NCBI GenBank assembly: GCA_947449315.1
Contig: CANFRC010000006.1
Location: forward strand, 62,001-126,000
Direction: 5' to 3'
From: Bacteroidota bacterium
Lineage (GTDB): Bacteria; Bacteroidota; Bacteroidia; 2-12-FULL-35-15
DNA: 64,000 nucleotides
Positions 16,614 to 25,817 of this stretch are shown here, in pieces. Below the pieces are notes generated by a model. It saw only the letters and a program-made list of their open reading frames with translations, was not told where the DNA came from and did no database searches. Numbering within the stretch: position 1 is the stretch's first letter; every line of letters begins with the position of its first letter. The translations under genes were made by a program, and so were the position numbers.

Positions 16614-18563
16614 CTACTTTTTTATTTTTGCAGCTTTATCTAAGAAGAGTTGTCCATTGATAGAGTCACCTAGATTTTTATAGGTGATTCCAACAAATTG
16701 ATAGGCTGATTTGTAATTCGGATTTATCACAGTAGCTTTTTTGAAATTTTCAATGGCTATCCTAAACATTTTGGTTGCATTCGACAAATCGCCTTTGTTT
16801 TTATATGTTTCACCCATTGCACCGTATGCACTTCCCAGATTGCACTGTGCTTCGGAATCATATTTATTTAATTCGGTCGCTTTCTGAAATTCTATTGCCG
16901 CTTCGTCAAATTTCCCCATAGCAAATAATGATGTTCCTAAATTATTATGATACATTCCTATCGCGGGACTCATTTTCATTGCTCTACTATAACTCTTATA
17001 TGCCTCTGGGAAATTTTGCTGAGCATAATAAATTCTTCCGGCAACATTATGAGCATCAGGAAACAGATCAAACAGTAATAATGCTTTATTGATACTTTTT
17101 TGTGCCTTTAGCAGTCTTGTTTCTCGCTCTTGGGGTGCTAACGAATCTAATGTATTCTGATTCGCCAAGTTATTTGCATAATAAAAAAGCATATGAGCAC
17201 TATTGGGAACTGTTTGAATATCCTTAGCAAAAAGCGTTGTGTCAGTTTCCCAGTCTTTGTTTCTTGAAAATGTTTTTGAAGTAAAAAGTGTAAATACGAT
17301 TCCTGTAATTATTAATATTGATTTGTTTTTTTGATTGATAAATCCAGAACGGAGGTCATAAATATCAAATTTAAACAGTTTGCTTAACAAGCAAGTAAAT
17401 GCCAAGCAAAAAGCAACAGATGGCAAAAATAATAGACGTTCAGCTAAGTGTGTTCCTATCAGCATGAAAATATTTGAAGCTAACGCCATTGTTATGAAAT
17501 AAAAGAAAATACAAAAAGAGAGAATGTTTTTTTCTTTCCATTTTTTTACTGCAACGTATAAAAGGTATAGGTGTACTCCTAATGCTAGTAAAAAACCGAA
17601 ATGACCTATTGTGGTAACCATAGGGATGGTATTGAAAGAATAATCGCTAGATAGTGGATAAGGAAATAGCAATAACAACAGGTATTTGCCAAGAATATAG
17701 ATTGCTGTCGCTTTTTGTTCAAAAAAGCTGGTGCTTTGAAGTAATGAATTGTCTATGACAGGAATAATTTTAATGCCGATACTTCCTATTATTTTAATAT
17801 GCAATGCGATATAAACAAGGGCAACAGTTAGTGCTCCTCCGGTAATTTTCAATGTTCTTTTTAATGGTGTTTTTGTGAAAAAGTGAAGGAAGAGTGGAAG
17901 CAATGCCACAAATACGATGGCCGATTCTTTTGATAATAGTGCAAGGGAAAAGCAAGCAAGCATTGCCATCATCATTGATGTCCTATTGTTTATCAAGTAT
18001 CTGTCAAGCGCAAGGAGCGACAATAAGATAAATATCATGCTAGATAGCTCATCTCTACTTTTAATGTTTGCAACCACTTCTGTGTGCACGGGATGAGCCG
18101 CAAAAATTAAAACGGTCAGCAATAAAATAAAGATATTGATCTTGGTATATTTTAATAAAACATGAAAAAGTAATACACAAGCTAAGGAGAAAAAAAGAAT
18201 GTTGATCAGATGATGAAAATGAGGATTGTTTTTGGAGATGCTCCATTCAATTGCGAACATCGCTTTAGTTAAAGGTCTATAGAGGTTGTTCTCATTGTTT
18301 CCATATCCCTCGCGGTAGCTACTTGAAAAAATTTCTTTTAAAGAGGAAACTCCTCCTTGCGTTAAATGGTTTTCATTAATTACAGAATTGTCGTCAAGAA
18401 CAAATTGGTGGTTTAACGTATTCGAATATAAAAGAAAGGAAATTAATGCAATTAAAAAGGAAAGCCGAACAACCAATTTTTTATCTACACTAAAAGAAAC
18501 AGCAGTTGAATTTTCTTTTGGAGTATGCGGTTTGTTTTTTTGATTGTTTTTTTTGGAAGTCAT
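16614..18563 (-). CDS. TMTC-like polytopic membrane glycosyltransferase candidate with C-terminal TPR repeats
   Basis: A 649-residue membrane protein. After a Lys/Asn-rich cytoplasmic N-terminus (1-30) comes a first helix and an external loop with FVLDDNSVI, the acidic pair found at this place in GT-C transferases, then NNLYRPLTK and about ten further helices to residue 420. TPR repeats fill about 445-640 (for example AGRIYYAQQNFPEAYKSYSR and LGTSLFAMGKFDEAAIEFQK). The plan matches eukaryotic TMTC O-mannosyltransferases and their bacterial relatives. Protein or polymer glycosylation in the periplasm is inferred. It starts 13 bases after the fadD stop and is probably co-transcribed with it. 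Confidence 0.8.
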   Translation of the reverse strand: MTSKKNNQKNKPHTPKENSTAVSFSVDKKLVVRLSFLIALISFLLYSNTLNHQFVLDDNSVINENHLTQGGVSSLKEIFSSSYREGYGNNENNLYRPLTKAMFAIEWSISKNNPHFHHLINILFFSLACVLLFHVLLKYTKINIFILLLTVLIFAAHPVHTEVVANIKSRDELSSMIFILLSLLALDRYLINNRTSMMMAMLACFSLALLSKESAIVFVALLPLFLHFFTKTPLKRTLKITGGALTVALVYIALHIKIIGSIGIKIIPVIDNSLLQSTSFFEQKATAIYILGKYLLLLLFPYPLSSDYSFNTIPMVTTIGHFGFLLALGVHLYLLYVAVKKWKEKNILSFCIFFYFITMALASNIFMLIGTHLAERLLFLPSVAFCLAFTCLLSKLFKFDIYDLRSGFINQKNKSILIITGIVFTLFTSKTFSRNKDWETDTTLFAKDIQTVPNSAHMLFYYANNLANQNTLDSLAPQERETRLLKAQKSINKALLLFDLFPDAHNVAGRIYYAQQNFPEAYKSYSRAMKMSPAIGMYHNNLGTSLFAMGKFDEAAIEFQKATELNKYDSEAQCNLGSAYGAMGETYKNKGDLSNATKMFRIAIENFKKATVINPNYKSAYQFVGITYKNLGDSINGQLFLDKAAKIKK

Positions 18564-18576
18564 AACTTTAAATCTT

Positions 18577-20346
18577 TTATTCTGCTCCGTATATTTTTTC
18601 TATTAGATCTTTGTTTGCTGCCATAATTACTTTCCTCTTCAGTGAAAGCTTAGGTGTCATTTCATTTTTATCAATCGACCATTCTCGAGGTAATAATTCC
18701 GGACGTTTAATTTTTTCGTATTGGGCCAGCTCTTCATTTAAATTTTCGACTTCCAGAACGATACGTTTTTTAACATCTTCGTTTTTTATCATTTCCTCAT
18801 TCGTTGTATACTTTATATTATGCAGCGCACACCATTCTTTGAGATAAGAAAAGGATGGGACTATAAAAGCAGAAGCGTATTTTTCATTCTCTCCGATTAC
18901 CATTACTTGTTCAATGAATGAGGATTCCTTTAATTTATTCTCGATCATAACAGGAGCAATATATTTTCCTCCAGAAGTTTTAAAAATTTCTTTTTTACGG
19001 TCAGTTATCTTTAAAAAGCGGTTGTCTTCTAATACACCAATATCTCCTGTGTGAAACCACCCTTCGCTATCGATTGCTTCTGCGGTTGCATCAGGGCGGT
19101 TATAGTATCCAAGCATCACATTCGGACCTTTTACTAAAATTTCTCCATCGTCAGCAAATTTAACTGTTACTTTATCAATGATGGTTCCAACCGTTCCAAA
19201 TCGAATGCTATTTGGTTGGAAATTGTTTACAGCAATTACCGGCGATGTTTCCGTTAACCCATATCCTTCTAAAACTGTTATGCCAGCAGCGTTAAATACC
19301 CTTGATAACCTTGGTTGAAGGGCTGCACCACCTGAAACTACAGCCACAATATTTCCTCCTAGCGCTTCTCTCCATTTTATGAAAACTAATTTTCTTGCTA
19401 TTTTTAATTGAAACTCATACCACCATCCATTAGCGCCATTTAGTTCGTAACGTAACCCTAAATTAAGTGCCCAGAAAAAAAGTTTCTTTTTTATTCCTTT
19501 TTGTTGCGCACCTGTTGCAATAATTTTGTCATATACTTTTTCCAAAAGTCTTGGAACTGTTGAAAATACTTCAGGCTTCACCTCTTTTAAATTAGCTCCA
19601 ATCGCATCCATGTTTTCAGCATAATATATGGATATCCCTCTGAAGAAATAAAGTGTTGATAGCATCCGCTCGTACACATGATTTAACGGTAGAAAACTTA
19701 AAGCTTTCCAATCAGGCTGAAAGGGACATAAGGTTTGTGATGCGATTGAGTTGCTTATTAGATTGTCATGAGAGAGCATTACTCCTTTTGGATTTCCTGT
19801 TGTTCCTGATGTATATAGGATAGTTAGCAAATGGTTAGGTTGGATGCTATTCTTGATGGCTGCTATTTCATTTGGTTTAGGATTACGTTTACCTTCATCT
19901 AATAATTCAGTCCAATGTTTAGCCCCATCAACTTTATCGAAGGTGTATATTTCCTTTACTGTTTGTGAATTTGCAACAACAGCTTTCACTTTTTTAAACA
20001 GATCATTACTGGAAACAAAAATATATTTTATCTGAGCATCACCAATTATAAAACTTAAGTCTCCTTCACTTATAGTAGGGTAAATAGGAACACTCACACC
20101 ACCTGCTTGTTGAATGGCAAAATCTGCAAAATTCCATTCAGGTCGATTGTTTGCTATAATTGCGATTTTGTCTTCTCTGTTTAGACCAAGATTGTATATG
20201 CCATAACTTAAATTGGTCACATTGTCTGCAAATTTCTGAGTGGAATAGGTTACCCATTTCCCATTTTCCTTTGCAGCTAATGCATTAGGTTTGTTATACT
20301 TTTCAAGTAATTGTGGGATGATATCGAAAACGCGTGTAACTGCCAT
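18577..20346 (-). CDS. fadD: Long-chain fatty-acid-CoA ligase (AMP-forming)
   Basis: Activates fatty acids to acyl-CoA by way of acyl-AMP, feeding the beta-oxidation enzymes encoded about 5 kb away. At 589 residues it is a complete ANL-superfamily enzyme: the P-loop YTSGTTGNPKGVMLSHDN near residue 180, EGYGLTETSP near residue 350, GWFHTGDIG near 425, and the hinge/C-domain Asp-Arg-Lys (ITDRKKEIFKTSGGKY). It is of the long-chain ACSL type often found in Bacteroidota. A downstream TMTC-like gene is close enough to be in the same mRNA. Confidence 0.95.
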   Translation of the reverse strand: MAVTRVFDIIPQLLEKYNKPNALAAKENGKWVTYSTQKFADNVTNLSYGIYNLGLNREDKIAIIANNRPEWNFADFAIQQAGGVSVPIYPTISEGDLSFIIGDAQIKYIFVSSNDLFKKVKAVVANSQTVKEIYTFDKVDGAKHWTELLDEGKRNPKPNEIAAIKNSIQPNHLLTILYTSGTTGNPKGVMLSHDNLISNSIASQTLCPFQPDWKALSFLPLNHVYERMLSTLYFFRGISIYYAENMDAIGANLKEVKPEVFSTVPRLLEKVYDKIIATGAQQKGIKKKLFFWALNLGLRYELNGANGWWYEFQLKIARKLVFIKWREALGGNIVAVVSGGAALQPRLSRVFNAAGITVLEGYGLTETSPVIAVNNFQPNSIRFGTVGTIIDKVTVKFADDGEILVKGPNVMLGYYNRPDATAEAIDSEGWFHTGDIGVLEDNRFLKITDRKKEIFKTSGGKYIAPVMIENKLKESSFIEQVMVIGENEKYASAFIVPSFSYLKEWCALHNIKYTTNEEMIKNEDVKKRIVLEVENLNEELAQYEKIKRPELLPREWSIDKNEMTPKLSLKRKVIMAANKDLIEKIYGAE

Positions 20347-20392
20347 AAATTATTAATTAATTGGTATCCTAAAATGTCTAATTTTGTTCTAT

Positions 20393-20400
20393 CAAAAATA
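20393..20400 (-). promoter_or_regulatory. -7 promoter box for fadD
   Basis: Read leftward this is TATTTTTG, a match to TAnnTTTG, 46 bases upstream of the fadD ATG. The -33 element is not clear. The region up to 20439 also serves the divergent gene at 20440, so regulation could be shared; no copy of the MarR inverted repeat is seen here. Confidence 0.45.
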
Positions 20401-20439
20401 GATTTTTTTTAGTGATTTTACAATAATATTGTTTTACAC

Positions 20440-21441
20440 ATGCAAACAAAACTAACTCAGAGCTTATCGATCGAATTCCCAATGATTTTGGCACCCATGT
20501 TTTTGGTTAGTAATGAAGCAATGGTAATATCAGGTATGCAAAGTGGAATAGCCGCCACTTTCCCAAGCCTTAATTACCGCATCGAAGGACAGTTAGCATC
20601 CGTATTAGATCGATTAAATGATGAAAAATTGAAACTTACAGTTAAAGGCACATATGGTATTAATTTAATTGTACAAAAAACAAATCCTCTTTATGAAAAA
20701 CATTTAAAGATTTGTGTGGAGAAAAAGGTGCCGTTTTACATCACATCATTAGGGAGTCCGAAGCAAGTGATAGAACAAGCTCATAGCTATGGGGCGAAAG
20801 TGTTTTGTGATGTAACCACTATTGAACATGCTAAAAAATGTGCTGATCTTGGTTGTGATGGCTTTATCGCAGTTGGTCAAGGGGCGGGTGGACATGCTGG
20901 TCCCAATCCTCTGCAGGTTTTAGTGCCAGCTTTGCAAGAGGCGTTTCCAACTATTCCTGTAGTAGCCGCCGGTGGCGTTGCTAACGGAGCAGGAATTTTA
21001 TCTATGCTTGCATTAGGTGCTGCAGGCGTTTCGGTAGGTACACGTTTTATTGCTAGTAAAGAGGCAGCAGTGAGTGACGAGTATAAAAAAGCCATTGTTG
21101 ACTCACACATGAGTGATATCGTGATGACAGATAAAATCTCCGGAACTCCATCAACAGTTATAAATACGGCATTCGCAAAAAAAATTGGATACAAGCAAAA
21201 TTGGTTTGAAAAATTGCTTTCTAATAATTCAAGCACAAAAAAATATTTTAAAATGTGGGTACAGTTCAGTGGAATGAAAAAATTGGAAGAGTCCATCAAG
21301 CCTGGTAATTATAAAACCTTATGGATTGCTGGACAAAGCGTTGAATTGATCAATGATATATTGCCTTGTGCAGAGATTATTGCTCGTATGAAAAAAGAAA
21401 CCGAATTGGCTTACCAAAACATGAGTGAATTGATGCAATAA
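20440..21441 (+). CDS. Nitronate monooxygenase-like flavoenzyme (NPD/FabK family)
   Basis: A 333-residue FMN-binding TIM-barrel protein. It starts with the family motif FPMILAPMFLVSN, and contains GFIAVGQGAGGHAGP (near residue 145), where the histidine is the usual catalytic base, and VVAAGGVANGAGI with LGAAGVSVGTRFIASKEA for phosphate and FMN binding. The family oxidises toxic propionate-3-nitronate, but FabK-type enoyl-ACP reductases have the same fold, so the exact reaction is open. It is divergent from fadD; a lipid role would fit the neighbourhood but is not shown. Confidence 0.87.
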   Translation: MQTKLTQSLSIEFPMILAPMFLVSNEAMVISGMQSGIAATFPSLNYRIEGQLASVLDRLNDEKLKLTVKGTYGINLIVQKTNPLYEKHLKICVEKKVPFYITSLGSPKQVIEQAHSYGAKVFCDVTTIEHAKKCADLGCDGFIAVGQGAGGHAGPNPLQVLVPALQEAFPTIPVVAAGGVANGAGILSMLALGAAGVSVGTRFIASKEAAVSDEYKKAIVDSHMSDIVMTDKISGTPSTVINTAFAKKIGYKQNWFEKLLSNNSSTKKYFKMWVQFSGMKKLEESIKPGNYKTLWIAGQSVELINDILPCAEIIARMKKETELAYQNMSELMQ

Positions 21442-21579
21442 TCGAACATTTTCTCATCACAAAATTTGTTGCCTCCAATTCGGTTTTCAAATCTAAATTT
21501 GACAGAACATTTTTTACTGTTCAGACAATTACTTTTGAATCTGAATCTATTGTACCTTTCAGAAATTATTTTAATAGTT

Positions 21580-22050
21580 ATGAAATCGACTGCATTAACA
21601 CCTGATGAATACGTGGCTCAAATGCCTGCTGAGCGAAAGGAAGCAATGACCAGATTAAGAAAAGAAATTTTGAAAAATCTTCCTAAAGGTTTTGAAGAAT
21701 GTATGACGTATGGTATGATTGCATATGTAGTTCCTCATTCCATTTACCCTGAAGGGTATCATTGCGACCCAAAACTTCCATTGGGGTTAGCTAATATTGC
21801 CAATCAGAAAAATTTCATTGCGTTTTATCATATGGGCATTTATGCAAACCCTGAATTGTTGAAATGGTTCACAGCAGAATATCCGAAACATACCGATGCT
21901 AAGTTAGATATGGGAAAAAGCTGTATCCGTTTTAAAAATCCTGATAAAATTCCGTTTAAATTATTTGGCGAGTTGATGAGAAAGTTAAGTGTGAAGGAAT
22001 GGATAGGCTTGTATGAAAATGCATTTCGGAAGAAAGCGAAAAGCCAATAA
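21580..22050 (+). CDS. DUF1801 domain protein
   Basis: A cytoplasmic protein of 156 residues. The ATG at 21580 is chosen because it begins the domain at once (TPDEYVAQMPAERKEAM); a longer frame from an upstream TTG at 21466 would add a non-conserved stretch. The pattern RLRKEILKNLPKGFEECMTY, GMIAYVVP, FIAFYHMGIY and CIRFKNPDKIPF is typical of DUF1801, a small YdhG-like fold of unknown function with proposed iron or small-ligand binding. It is in the same direction as the nitronate monooxygenase-like gene, 138 bases downstream. Confidence 0.85.
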   Translation: MKSTALTPDEYVAQMPAERKEAMTRLRKEILKNLPKGFEECMTYGMIAYVVPHSIYPEGYHCDPKLPLGLANIANQKNFIAFYHMGIYANPELLKWFTAEYPKHTDAKLDMGKSCIRFKNPDKIPFKLFGELMRKLSVKEWIGLYENAFRKKAKSQ

Positions 22051-22073
22051 TTTAAATGGTATTTTCAAATATG

Positions 22074-22799
22074 CTAAATTCTAAAACCGAGTGAAAATAG
22101 CAAATGATTTCCTCTAATATTCAGATCATTTGATCCCGCATTGCCATCATAATGAAATCGTGAAATTCCTCTCTGGAAGGAGATTTCGAAGAAAATGGCT
22201 CGATCAAAATTCTTAAAATTACGTTGTAATCCCAGTCCCATATGATAAAATGCGTTTAAGCCTTTCATCAGCCGCTGATTCTCATAATCAATATTGTCTT
22301 TTGCATCATAAACGGTAATGCCAGTAGAATCATTTGCTATTACTGTATAGGATGTGAAGAGGTATCTAGCGCCAATACCTCCAATAAAATAGGGGGTGTA
22401 AACATTTTCCTTTTCTGAATTGAATGCCACTTTTAAAGCAATTGGAAGATGAAGTTCCTGTATTCTTATTTCATGGGTATATGCAAAGGTTTTATCATAT
22501 AAATAAGTAAAGCCTTGTTTTTCATAATAACCCTGAAATTTTAATCCGTAATTAAAGTAGTCTAATCCTAAAATAATATTTGTTTTTCTTAATGCGAATA
22601 TTTCTGCCTTATATGCAAAATCAAATCCAAATAGCGCTTTTGTATTCGTGGTATGTTGGGGATGGTTTGTGTAAAATGATTTTATCCCTGAAAAACTAAT
22701 TCTGCTTTTCATTTTACCTCTTCGGTAGAACTCACCATCCTGTGCAAAAACCGTAGTTGTAAAAAAGATAAGTACTACTATGAATTTAAATAATTTCAT
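22074..22799 (-). CDS. Outer-membrane beta-barrel protein, function unknown
   Basis: A 241-residue protein with a signal peptide (MKLFKFIVVLIFFTTTVFAQ) and alternating aromatic strands, ending with phenylalanine-rich FSLGFRI, as expected for a barrel inserted by the BAM machinery. PYFIGGIGARYLF and FYHMGLGLQRNF are typical strands of the PorT-like/OMP_b-brl group. The cargo or partner is not known. Its ATG follows the stop of a truncated amidohydrolase frame by 2 bases, so translation may be coupled to that remnant and to the SDR gene before it. Confidence 0.75.
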   Translation of the reverse strand: MKLFKFIVVLIFFTTTVFAQDGEFYRRGKMKSRISFSGIKSFYTNHPQHTTNTKALFGFDFAYKAEIFALRKTNIILGLDYFNYGLKFQGYYEKQGFTYLYDKTFAYTHEIRIQELHLPIALKVAFNSEKENVYTPYFIGGIGARYLFTSYTVIANDSTGITVYDAKDNIDYENQRLMKGLNAFYHMGLGLQRNFKNFDRAIFFEISFQRGISRFHYDGNAGSNDLNIRGNHLLFSLGFRI

Positions 22800-22801
22800 T
22801 C

Positions 22802-22993
22802 CTATTTGTTTAGTAAATCTTCATTGTTTCCTATAGCAATAAATTTCCCATCTTTAACTGCAACGCTTTTTGTAGTTGAAAAGTTTGAATCGATCGTATA
22901 AATGAGCGCATTGTGAGCGATAAGATCTACTTGTTGTTTAGAAGAACAACAATAAATAAAGAGAAGTAAGAAGTAAAAACTTATTTTTCTCAT
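22802..22993 (-). pseudogene. N-terminal fragment of a YtcJ-like amidohydrolase (truncated)
   Basis: A 63-codon frame with a lipoprotein-type signal (LLLFIYCCSSK) followed by VDLIAHNALIYTID and SVAVKDGKFIAIGNNEDLL. This is the N-terminal beta-sandwich start of YtcJ-type metal-dependent amidohydrolases, which normally run on for about 500 further residues with the metal-binding HxH region. Here the frame stops at 22802 just before that, and the next gene begins 2 bases later, so the catalytic domain is entirely missing. It overlaps the SDR gene end by 4 bases (ATGA). It is either a deletion remnant or a small lipoprotein kept for translation coupling. Confidence 0.75.
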
Positions 22994-23742
22994 TTACGAA
23001 TTGATGTGGTTGAATTAGCCTGAACAGTCGGCATAATTATGATATCATTGATGTTGACATGAGCAGGACGTGATGCTACCCAAAAAACTGTTTCAGCAAT
23101 ATCTTCTGGAGATAGAGGCTGTAATCCTTTGTAAACATTTTTAGCACGTTCTTCATCTCCGTTAAATCGAACAATAGAGAATTCTGTTTCCACCATTCCG
23201 GGATTTATAGCCGTTACTTTTATATTATGAGGAAGTAAATCGATTCGCATCGCCTTGCTTAATGCATCAACTGCATGTTTGGTGGCGCAATAAACATTTC
23301 CATTTGCATATACTTCTTTGCCAGCAATTGATCCAATATTGACAATGTGTCCAAAACCATTTTTGATCATGATAGGAGCAATATTCCGAGTCATATATAA
23401 AAGCCCTTTAACATTTGTATCAATCATTCGTTCCCAATCATCGGTATTACCGTCCTGGATAGTGTTTAAGCCAGCTGCTAATCCTGCATTGTTTAAGAGT
23501 ACGTTTATCTTTTTCCAGTCTTCAGGAATAGAATTGATAGCTTTTTCAACTTCAATTAAATTTCTTACATCAAAGTTTAATTCAAGCACATCAATGCTGT
23601 ATGTCGATTTCAGATGAGCAGAAAATTCTGCTAATCTTTCTTTTCTTCGTCCTGCGATTATAACATTGTATCCATTTTTAGCAAATACTTCTGCTGTAGC
23701 TTTTCCAATTCCTGCTGTTGCTCCTGTAATTAGTGCGATCAT
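22990..23742 (-). CDS. Short-chain dehydrogenase/reductase (YdfG-like)
   Basis: A 250-residue NAD(P)-dependent oxidoreductase. The cofactor site is ITGATAGIGKATA (5-17), followed by GRRKERL, whose Arg pair suggests NADPH; NNAG is at 84-87. The catalytic tetrad is Asn110, Ser138, Tyr151 and Lys155 in DTNVKG, NIGSIAG and VYCATKH. It resembles YdfG, which oxidises L-allo-threonine and 3-hydroxy acids; the substrate here is not certain. A threonine aldolase also occurs in the window, but 15 kb away. It is first in a leftward cluster with the truncated amidohydrolase and the barrel protein. Confidence 0.92.
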   Translation of the reverse strand: MIALITGATAGIGKATAEVFAKNGYNVIIAGRRKERLAEFSAHLKSTYSIDVLELNFDVRNLIEVEKAINSIPEDWKKINVLLNNAGLAAGLNTIQDGNTDDWERMIDTNVKGLLYMTRNIAPIMIKNGFGHIVNIGSIAGKEVYANGNVYCATKHAVDALSKAMRIDLLPHNIKVTAINPGMVETEFSIVRFNGDEERAKNVYKGLQPLSPEDIAETVFWVASRPAHVNINDIIIMPTVQANSTTSIRK

Positions 23743-23783
23743 ATTTTTTTGTAATTTTTATTTTTTGATAAAATCTCTTCTAA

Positions 23784-23791
23784 CAAATATA
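23784..23791 (-). promoter_or_regulatory. -7 promoter box for the SDR cluster
   Basis: Read leftward this is TATATTTG, a perfect TAnnTTTG box, 41 bases before the SDR ATG and just downstream of the permease terminator, so the cluster has its own promoter. Confidence 0.55.
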
Positions 23792-23817
23792 CGATTTCCC
23801 TTTTTGTATTATTCAAT

Positions 23818-23848
23818 AAAAAAGCCCCGCATGACCGAGGCTTTTTTT
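23818..23848 (-). terminator. Intrinsic terminator of the amino-acid permease gene
   Basis: A 6-bp stem GCCCCG/CGAGGC with one mismatch (23824-23829 and 23836-23841) is flanked by an A-run and a T-run, so it can work in either direction. It lies 16 bases beyond the permease stop. Confidence 0.8.
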
Positions 23849-23863
23849 GTTAATGTTTATTGT

Positions 23864-25783
23864 TTAGACATTTAATTTACTATGTTTTCTGCTGTATCCA
23901 AAATAGATAAGCAGTCCTATGAGCAGCCAAATGCTGAATCCTATCCAGTTTGATAAACCTAATTCAGCCATCATATATAAACAGCTTACTAAGCCCAACA
24001 TAGGAATGAGTGAAAGGTTTTGCCTGTAGGCCCATATAGTTAATCCGAATGAAATAATAATGAAAAACCACATCGGTATTTTATGTTTAAATAAACTGAA
24101 ACCGGATTCAAATTTTAAGTCTTCACTGATGGGTAATTCATTGATCATGGAGGTGTATTTTGTCTCATCCAAACTACTCATGTATGTTTCTAAATCATTG
24201 TCGCTAGCAACAAATGCTGCGCTGTCCGTTTTTATTAGGTGAAGTTGGATGTCATTGATTTGGTTATCTTTTAATGAGGTTAGAATGGTAGTAGCATCGT
24301 TCATTTTTTTCTCATTCGTAATAAATGAAACGGTTGCCTCTTTATTATAGGTCAATGATAATACTATTGCCAATACTAATAATACGGGCATTATGAATTT
24401 AGAATTGATATAAGGCGTTTTAAATTTTCCGCGGGGAATATCTTTTTTGTTTTGTAAAACAAGAACTCCAGCACAAACTAATACAAATGCAAATAGTGTT
24501 CCTATGCTGCAAAGGTCAGTTACCATTGTAAGATTCATAAATAAAGCAGGAACAGCAACAACAAAACCTACAACGATTGTTGCAAATGATGGGGTTTTGT
24601 ATTTAGGATGTATTTTCGAAAAACGTTTCGGCAATAATCCATCTCTGCTCATGCTCATCCAAATGCGTGGTTGTCCCATTTGAAAGACTAATAACACACT
24701 TGCCATGGCTACTACTGCACTAACTGCAATGATGCCGGACATCCATTTGAAATTTAATTTATGAAAAACAAATGCTAAAGGATCACCAACATTTAGGTCG
24801 CTGTAACTCACCATGCCCGTTAGGATCAATGCAATTATTATATATAAAATAGTACATATGATAATGGACCACATCATTCCTCTTGGAAGATCGCGCTGAG
24901 GGTCTTTGCATTCTTCCGCAGTTGTTGATATGGCATCAAAACCAATGTAAGCGAAAAATACTGCAGATACACCTTTCAGAATTCCTCCAATTCCGTTTGG
25001 AGCAAATGGGTGCCAATTTTTTGTATCAACGTAAAATACGCCAACAGCAATAACCAAAAGGATTACACATAGCTTGATCACCACCATCAGATTGCTAGCA
25101 TTTCTAGATTCTTTCATACCGCGGTAAACTAACCAGGTAATAAAGATGATAATCATTAATGCTGGTAGATCAGCGATTAGGTGGATTGAAAATAATTTTG
25201 GTGCTGTTATCCAGGCTGTATAAGCAGCTTGCATTCCTTCACTTAAGTTACCAAATGATTTACCGCTTTGCATTAATGCCGTTGCTTCTTTGAAACCATT
25301 TGATGCAGTCAGATAGTCCATTTGAACCCATTGTGGTAGATCAATTCCGCTACTTTTTAATAACCCCGTAAAATAATCGCTCCAAGAGATTGCAACGGTG
25401 ATGTTACCAATACCATATTCCATAATGAGCGCCCAGCCTATTATCCAGGCTATTAATTCACCAAAAGCAACATAGGAATAAGTGTAAGCACTTCCGGATA
25501 CAGGAACCATAGAAGCGAATTCGGCATAGGCAAAAGCAGCGAAACTGCATGCTAATGCCGTGAAAAGAAAAAGGAAAATTACTGCGGGGCCACCGTCGAA
25601 GCTTGCCTTACCAATGGTGCTGAAAATACCGGCTCCCACAATAGCCGCAATACCAAAAGCTGTAAGGTCACGAACACCTAGATGTTTTCCGAGTGATCCA
25701 TGTCCTTCCGCTTCTCCATCTTTTTTTACCTGATTTAAAATATCGTGAACCGATTTTTTTCTAAATAGACTTTTAAAATTCAT
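23864..25783 (-). CDS. APC-superfamily amino-acid permease (cationic amino-acid transporter type)
   Basis: A 639-residue inner-membrane transporter with about 14 helices. The first helix has GIAAIVGAGIFSTIGKA, the hallmark of APC transporters; GFDAISTTAEECKDPQRDLP is the conserved region between helices 6 and 7 of the CAT/YfnA branch. Between two of the last helices (about residues 490-570) there is a polar stretch of some 80 residues (for example NEKKMNDATTILTSLKDNQI), larger than in basic family members. Substrate is probably an amino acid taken up with protons; which one is not known. It has its own promoter and terminator. Confidence 0.9.
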   Translation of the reverse strand: MNFKSLFRKKSVHDILNQVKKDGEAEGHGSLGKHLGVRDLTAFGIAAIVGAGIFSTIGKASFDGGPAVIFLFLFTALACSFAAFAYAEFASMVPVSGSAYTYSYVAFGELIAWIIGWALIMEYGIGNITVAISWSDYFTGLLKSSGIDLPQWVQMDYLTASNGFKEATALMQSGKSFGNLSEGMQAAYTAWITAPKLFSIHLIADLPALMIIIFITWLVYRGMKESRNASNLMVVIKLCVILLVIAVGVFYVDTKNWHPFAPNGIGGILKGVSAVFFAYIGFDAISTTAEECKDPQRDLPRGMMWSIIICTILYIIIALILTGMVSYSDLNVGDPLAFVFHKLNFKWMSGIIAVSAVVAMASVLLVFQMGQPRIWMSMSRDGLLPKRFSKIHPKYKTPSFATIVVGFVVAVPALFMNLTMVTDLCSIGTLFAFVLVCAGVLVLQNKKDIPRGKFKTPYINSKFIMPVLLVLAIVLSLTYNKEATVSFITNEKKMNDATTILTSLKDNQINDIQLHLIKTDSAAFVASDNDLETYMSSLDETKYTSMINELPISEDLKFESGFSLFKHKIPMWFFIIISFGLTIWAYRQNLSLIPMLGLVSCLYMMAELGLSNWIGFSIWLLIGLLIYFGYSRKHSKLNV

Positions 25784-25803
25784 AGTAGGTGTTTATTGCG
25801 AAG

Positions 25804-25811
25804 CAAATTTA
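25804..25811 (-). promoter_or_regulatory. -7 promoter box for the amino-acid permease
   Basis: Read leftward this is TAAATTTG, a perfect TAnnTTTG box, 20 bases before the permease ATG. It lies in the 34-base gap after the upstream gene, indicating separate transcription. Confidence 0.5.
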
Positions 25812-25817
25812 GAAAAA

